Below are positions 61,750-64,000 of a DNA stretch of 64,000 nucleotides, piece after piece. The notes under the pieces are model-generated. The model had not been told where the DNA came from. It worked only from the letters and a program-made list of their open reading frames with translations, and ran no database searches. Source of the stretch: UBA4416 sp040387555 (GTDB lineage: Bacteria > Bacteroidota > Bacteroidia > B-17B0 > Aurantibacillaceae); contig JAZKDO010000003.1 in NCBI GenBank assembly GCA_040387555.1, positions 1,116,001-1,180,000 on the forward strand, read 5' to 3'. Within the stretch, counting starts at the first letter, position 1. The number at the start of each line of letters is the position of its first letter. The position numbers were made by a program, and so were the translations under genes.

Positions 61750-63687
61750 ATGAGTAACAGTATAGAAAGAATAAAAAAATTAAAAGAACTTTTACTGCTG
61801 GAGCGTGAAGAAGATTACGCACAGTATAAAGAACAATTTTTAAGAGCAGGTATTGAGCAAAGAAAAAAAAATGGAGTAACCTGGTTCCCAATTCAGATTT
61901 TATCTGATGAATTGGGTTACGCTGATTTTGTGCATTTAGAGATTGAGCGAACGAATAGTCTGGATATGCCACACCAGTTCAGTATAGGAAAAAATGTAAC
62001 ACTTTTCTCCAACAAAAATCCGGATGATGTCCAGGAGATTTCAGGAACTATTAAACAATCAGGAAGAAATAAAATGAAACTCATTCTTCACACAGACGAA
62101 TTGCCTGATTGGTGTTACGAGGGTAGGTTAGGGGTGAATATTCAATTTGACGATAATAGTTATATTGAAATGCAAAAAGCCCTGGATGAAGTTATTGGTG
62201 CCAGAAATAACAGGGTTGCAGAGCTGCGTGAAATTATTGATGGAACAGAAATGCCTTCATTCGAAAAAACAGATGAAAGTATTGTTATTCCTCAATTAAA
62301 TTTATCCCAAAACAGGGCAGTACGGCATATTTTAGCTGCTAATGATATTGCGGTGGTTCATGGGCCACCAGGAACTGGGAAAACAACAACAATTGTTCAG
62401 GCTATCAGGTTAGTTTTACAAACCGAAAAACAGGTATTGGTTTGTGCGCCTACTAATACAGCGGTTGATTTGTTAACTGAGAAATTGATTGAGCAAGGAG
62501 TGAATGTATTACGTGTTGGCCATCCGGCAAGGGTTTCAGAAGAACTTCAGAAAACAACCATCGACGGACAAATTCAATCACATGCCAATTATAAGGATAT
62601 AAAAAATTTGCGTCGGAATGCGGAGGAGTATTTTAAAATGGCTTCTAAATTTAAACGCGTATTTGGGAAAGAAGATGCGAAACAAAGAGCGATGTATTAT
62701 ACCGAAGCAAGAAACTGCATTAAAGAATCACGCCTATTAGAAGATTATATCGTTGACTCTTTATTTGACCAGGCACAGGTTATCTGTTGCACGCCGGTAA
62801 CTTCCACCAATAGGTCTTTATCAAAGAAAAAATTTAATACCTTGTTTTTTGATGAAGCGTCTCAGGCACTGGAAGCTATCTCATGGATTCCACTTTTGAA
62901 ATGCAACCGTGTTATATTGAGTGGCGATCATTTTCAATTACCACCGGTTGTAAAAAGCATTAAAGCGAAACAGGAAGGCCTTGATAGAACCATGTTAGAC
63001 AGGTGCATCACTCACGATGAAATTTCAACTTTGTTAACGCATCAGTATCGCATGCATCACCAGATCATGGCTTTCAGTAATTCGTATTTTTATAATAATC
63101 AACTGGAAGCAGATGCAACAGTAAAAGATTCGGTATTATGTAGAAATGAAGACATCGAGATTTTGAATGTTCCTATCGAATTAATTGATACTGCCGGTTG
63201 TAGTTTTGATGAATTACAAAATCCGGAAACTTTAAGTATGTCTAATAAAGGTGAAGCTGATTTGTTATTTAAGCATCTTGAATTATTATTACAGCAGTAC
63301 CAGAATTCAGGAGAAGTTAGCAGAATAAGCATTGGTATTATCGCCCCTTATAAAGAACAAATTGAATTATTGAAAGAAAAACTATTGGAGTTTGATTATT
63401 CAGTTTATGCTGTAAATGAATTAGCGGTGAAAACGATTGATGGGTTTCAGGGAGAAGAACGGGATATCATTTATATTTCGTTGGTGCGAAGCAACCCGGA
63501 ATCTGAGATAGGATTTTTATCCGACATCCGCCGGATGAATGTGGCATTAACCCGTGCTAAAAAGAAATTAGTAGTGATCATGGATACCGCTACCATTGGT
63601 AACCATCCTTTTTATAAAGCTTTCATAGAGTACTGCGAAAAAAACAATTTCTATAAATCTGCGTGGGAGTACAATTACGAGTCTTAA
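61750..63687 (+). CDS. UPF1/DNA2-like superfamily 1 helicase
   Basis: 645 residues. An N-terminal beta-rich nucleic-acid-binding region (1-180) is followed by the SF1 core: motif Q-like NLSQNRAVRHIL, Walker A GPPGTGKT (205-212), Ia CAPTNTAVDLLTEKL, Walker B LFFDEASQALE, III LSGDHFQLPPVV, IV and V regions with STLLTHQYRMHHQIMAFSN and VKTIDGFQGEERDIIYISLVRSN, and VI MNVALTRAKKKLVVIMD. It is close to the IGHMBP2/DNA2 group, unwinding RNA or DNA 5'-3'. Cytoplasmic. Its bacterial role is not settled. Confidence 0.92.
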   Translation: MSNSIERIKKLKELLLLEREEDYAQYKEQFLRAGIEQRKKNGVTWFPIQILSDELGYADFVHLEIERTNSLDMPHQFSIGKNVTLFSNKNPDDVQEISGTIKQSGRNKMKLILHTDELPDWCYEGRLGVNIQFDDNSYIEMQKALDEVIGARNNRVAELREIIDGTEMPSFEKTDESIVIPQLNLSQNRAVRHILAANDIAVVHGPPGTGKTTTIVQAIRLVLQTEKQVLVCAPTNTAVDLLTEKLIEQGVNVLRVGHPARVSEELQKTTIDGQIQSHANYKDIKNLRRNAEEYFKMASKFKRVFGKEDAKQRAMYYTEARNCIKESRLLEDYIVDSLFDQAQVICCTPVTSTNRSLSKKKFNTLFFDEASQALEAISWIPLLKCNRVILSGDHFQLPPVVKSIKAKQEGLDRTMLDRCITHDEISTLLTHQYRMHHQIMAFSNSYFYNNQLEADATVKDSVLCRNEDIEILNVPIELIDTAGCSFDELQNPETLSMSNKGEADLLFKHLELLLQQYQNSGEVSRISIGIIAPYKEQIELLKEKLLEFDYSVYAVNELAVKTIDGFQGEERDIIYISLVRSNPESEIGFLSDIRRMNVALTRAKKKLVVIMDTATIGNHPFYKAFIEYCEKNNFYKSAWEYNYES

Positions 63688-63700
63688 CTATAATAAAAAA

Positions 63701-63725
63701 GCACAGTTGAATATCTCAACTGTGC
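63701..63725. terminator. Bidirectional terminator between helicase and DUF4139 genes
   Basis: GCACAGTTGA and TCAACTGTGC make a perfect 10-bp stem around a 5-nt loop, with AAAAAA before and CTCTTTAAAAA after, between convergent genes. Confidence 0.9.
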
Positions 63726-63743
63726 CTCTTTAAAAACAATTTA

Positions 63744-64000
63744 CTAATTACATGCCACTGCCATGTATTTTGGTGCTTTAATCTGGTACATCAGCGTTAA
63801 TTTTTTACTATCCTTCGCCTGAATAGTAGATCGCCATTTTAAGATACCTGTGACTTCGTCGTATTTTGCCCCTGATAGTTCTTTCCTGTCGATGGTCACT
63901 GTTTTATCCTGAGCCAATGGTAACTGATCAATCACTTCAATTTCAATTTTAGAGGTTCGTGAGTTTTTCATGGTAATCTCAAAAGTATATTGATGCAAGA
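63744..64000 (-). CDS. C-terminal end of a DUF4139 (MuiA-like) protein
   Basis: The last 85 or so residues are visible and the frame stays open to the window edge (a TTG near the edge is internal, not a start). The sequence YTFEITMKNSRTSKIEIEVIDQLPLAQDKTVTI, VTGILKWRSTIQAKDSKKLTLMYQIKAP is the closing beta domain of DUF4139/mucoidy-inhibitor-A-like proteins, which are usually about 500-650 residues, exported, and of unknown function. Confidence 0.82.
   Translation of the reverse strand, partial: LHQYTFEITMKNSRTSKIEIEVIDQLPLAQDKTVTIDRKELSGAKYDEVTGILKWRSTIQAKDSKKLTLMYQIKAPKYMAVACN

Noticed and set aside
61679..61972. 97-residue reverse ORF over the helicase start
   Set aside because: It covers the inverted repeat and overlaps the strong helicase frame; composition fits a shadow.
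1..64000. tRNA, rRNA, phage or insertion-sequence genes
   Set aside because: Looked for by eye (TTCGA arms, transposase or integrase motifs) and none found; small tRNAs could still be missed without a covariance search.

Overview
This is an AT-rich chromosomal stretch from a member of the Bacteroidota, most like a free-living gliding or secreting flavobacterium, cytophaga or sphingobacterium. The evidence is type IX secretion (T9SS) C-terminal sorting domains, a complete Bat aerotolerance-type operon, TPR proteins fused to SpoIIE phosphatases, giant PKD-repeat surface proteins, near absence of Shine-Dalgarno sites, and promoters of the Bacteroidota form (-33 TTG/TTTG, -7 TAnnTTTG). No phage, insertion sequence, CRISPR array, rRNA or tRNA was seen.

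Left part (1-20950). A giant secreted PKD-repeat protein, cut by the window edge, contains a 507-bp internal tandem repeat. It is followed by the RNase P RNA gene (rnpB). A leftward operon encodes a TPR-SpoIIE phosphatase, a TPR-histidine kinase sharing the same membrane-proximal linker, and a small membrane protein; the likely partner response regulator lies 4.3 kb away. Between them, and divergent from rimO, are two overlooked tandem genes for 52- and 56-residue peptides with double-glycine leaders. They end in a perfect 21-bp-stem terminator, and two identical 12-bp palindromes spaced exactly 22 bp apart lie in the divergent promoter region. Next come a thioredoxin-like protein, two POT peptide transporters, a cold-shock protein, a small Cys/Lys-rich secreted protein, a membrane SpoIIE phosphatase and an FAD amine-oxidase-like enzyme.

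Middle part (21100-40530). pntAB encodes the proton-translocating transhydrogenase. A leftward operon of nine genes follows: moxR, a transglutaminase-like membrane protein, a DUF58 gene, a BatD-like helper, batA, batB, batC, batD and batE. Two of its internal spacers carry a dispersed 24-bp repeat that recurs as an inverted pair at 61.7 kb. Two tandem paralogues of about 900 residues (propeller, Ca-binding-like segment, T9SS sorting domain) follow; they are much more alike over the last 100 bp than elsewhere.

Right part (40600-64000). Here are rocD, an alpha/beta-hydrolase-like protein, a zinc-ribbon membrane protein, a biotin cluster (bioB, a WG-repeat gene, bioF), a formylglycine-generating-enzyme-like lipoprotein, an ECF sigma factor coupled to a membrane protein with a ZU5-like exterior, alaS overlapping a third SpoIIE phosphatase that starts with TTG, an M23 peptidase, an APC permease, a lipoprotein, a DUF983 protein, a methyltransferase, a beta-lactamase-fold serine hydrolase, an SF1 helicase and the end of a DUF4139 protein.

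The main themes are signalling by TPR sensors (SpoIIE phosphatases, histidine kinase, response regulator, ECF sigma) and the cell surface (T9SS cargo, PKD protein, Bat complex). The most promising undescribed element is the double-glycine peptide pair with its candidate operator. Assignments rest on reading motifs by eye; no database search was possible.
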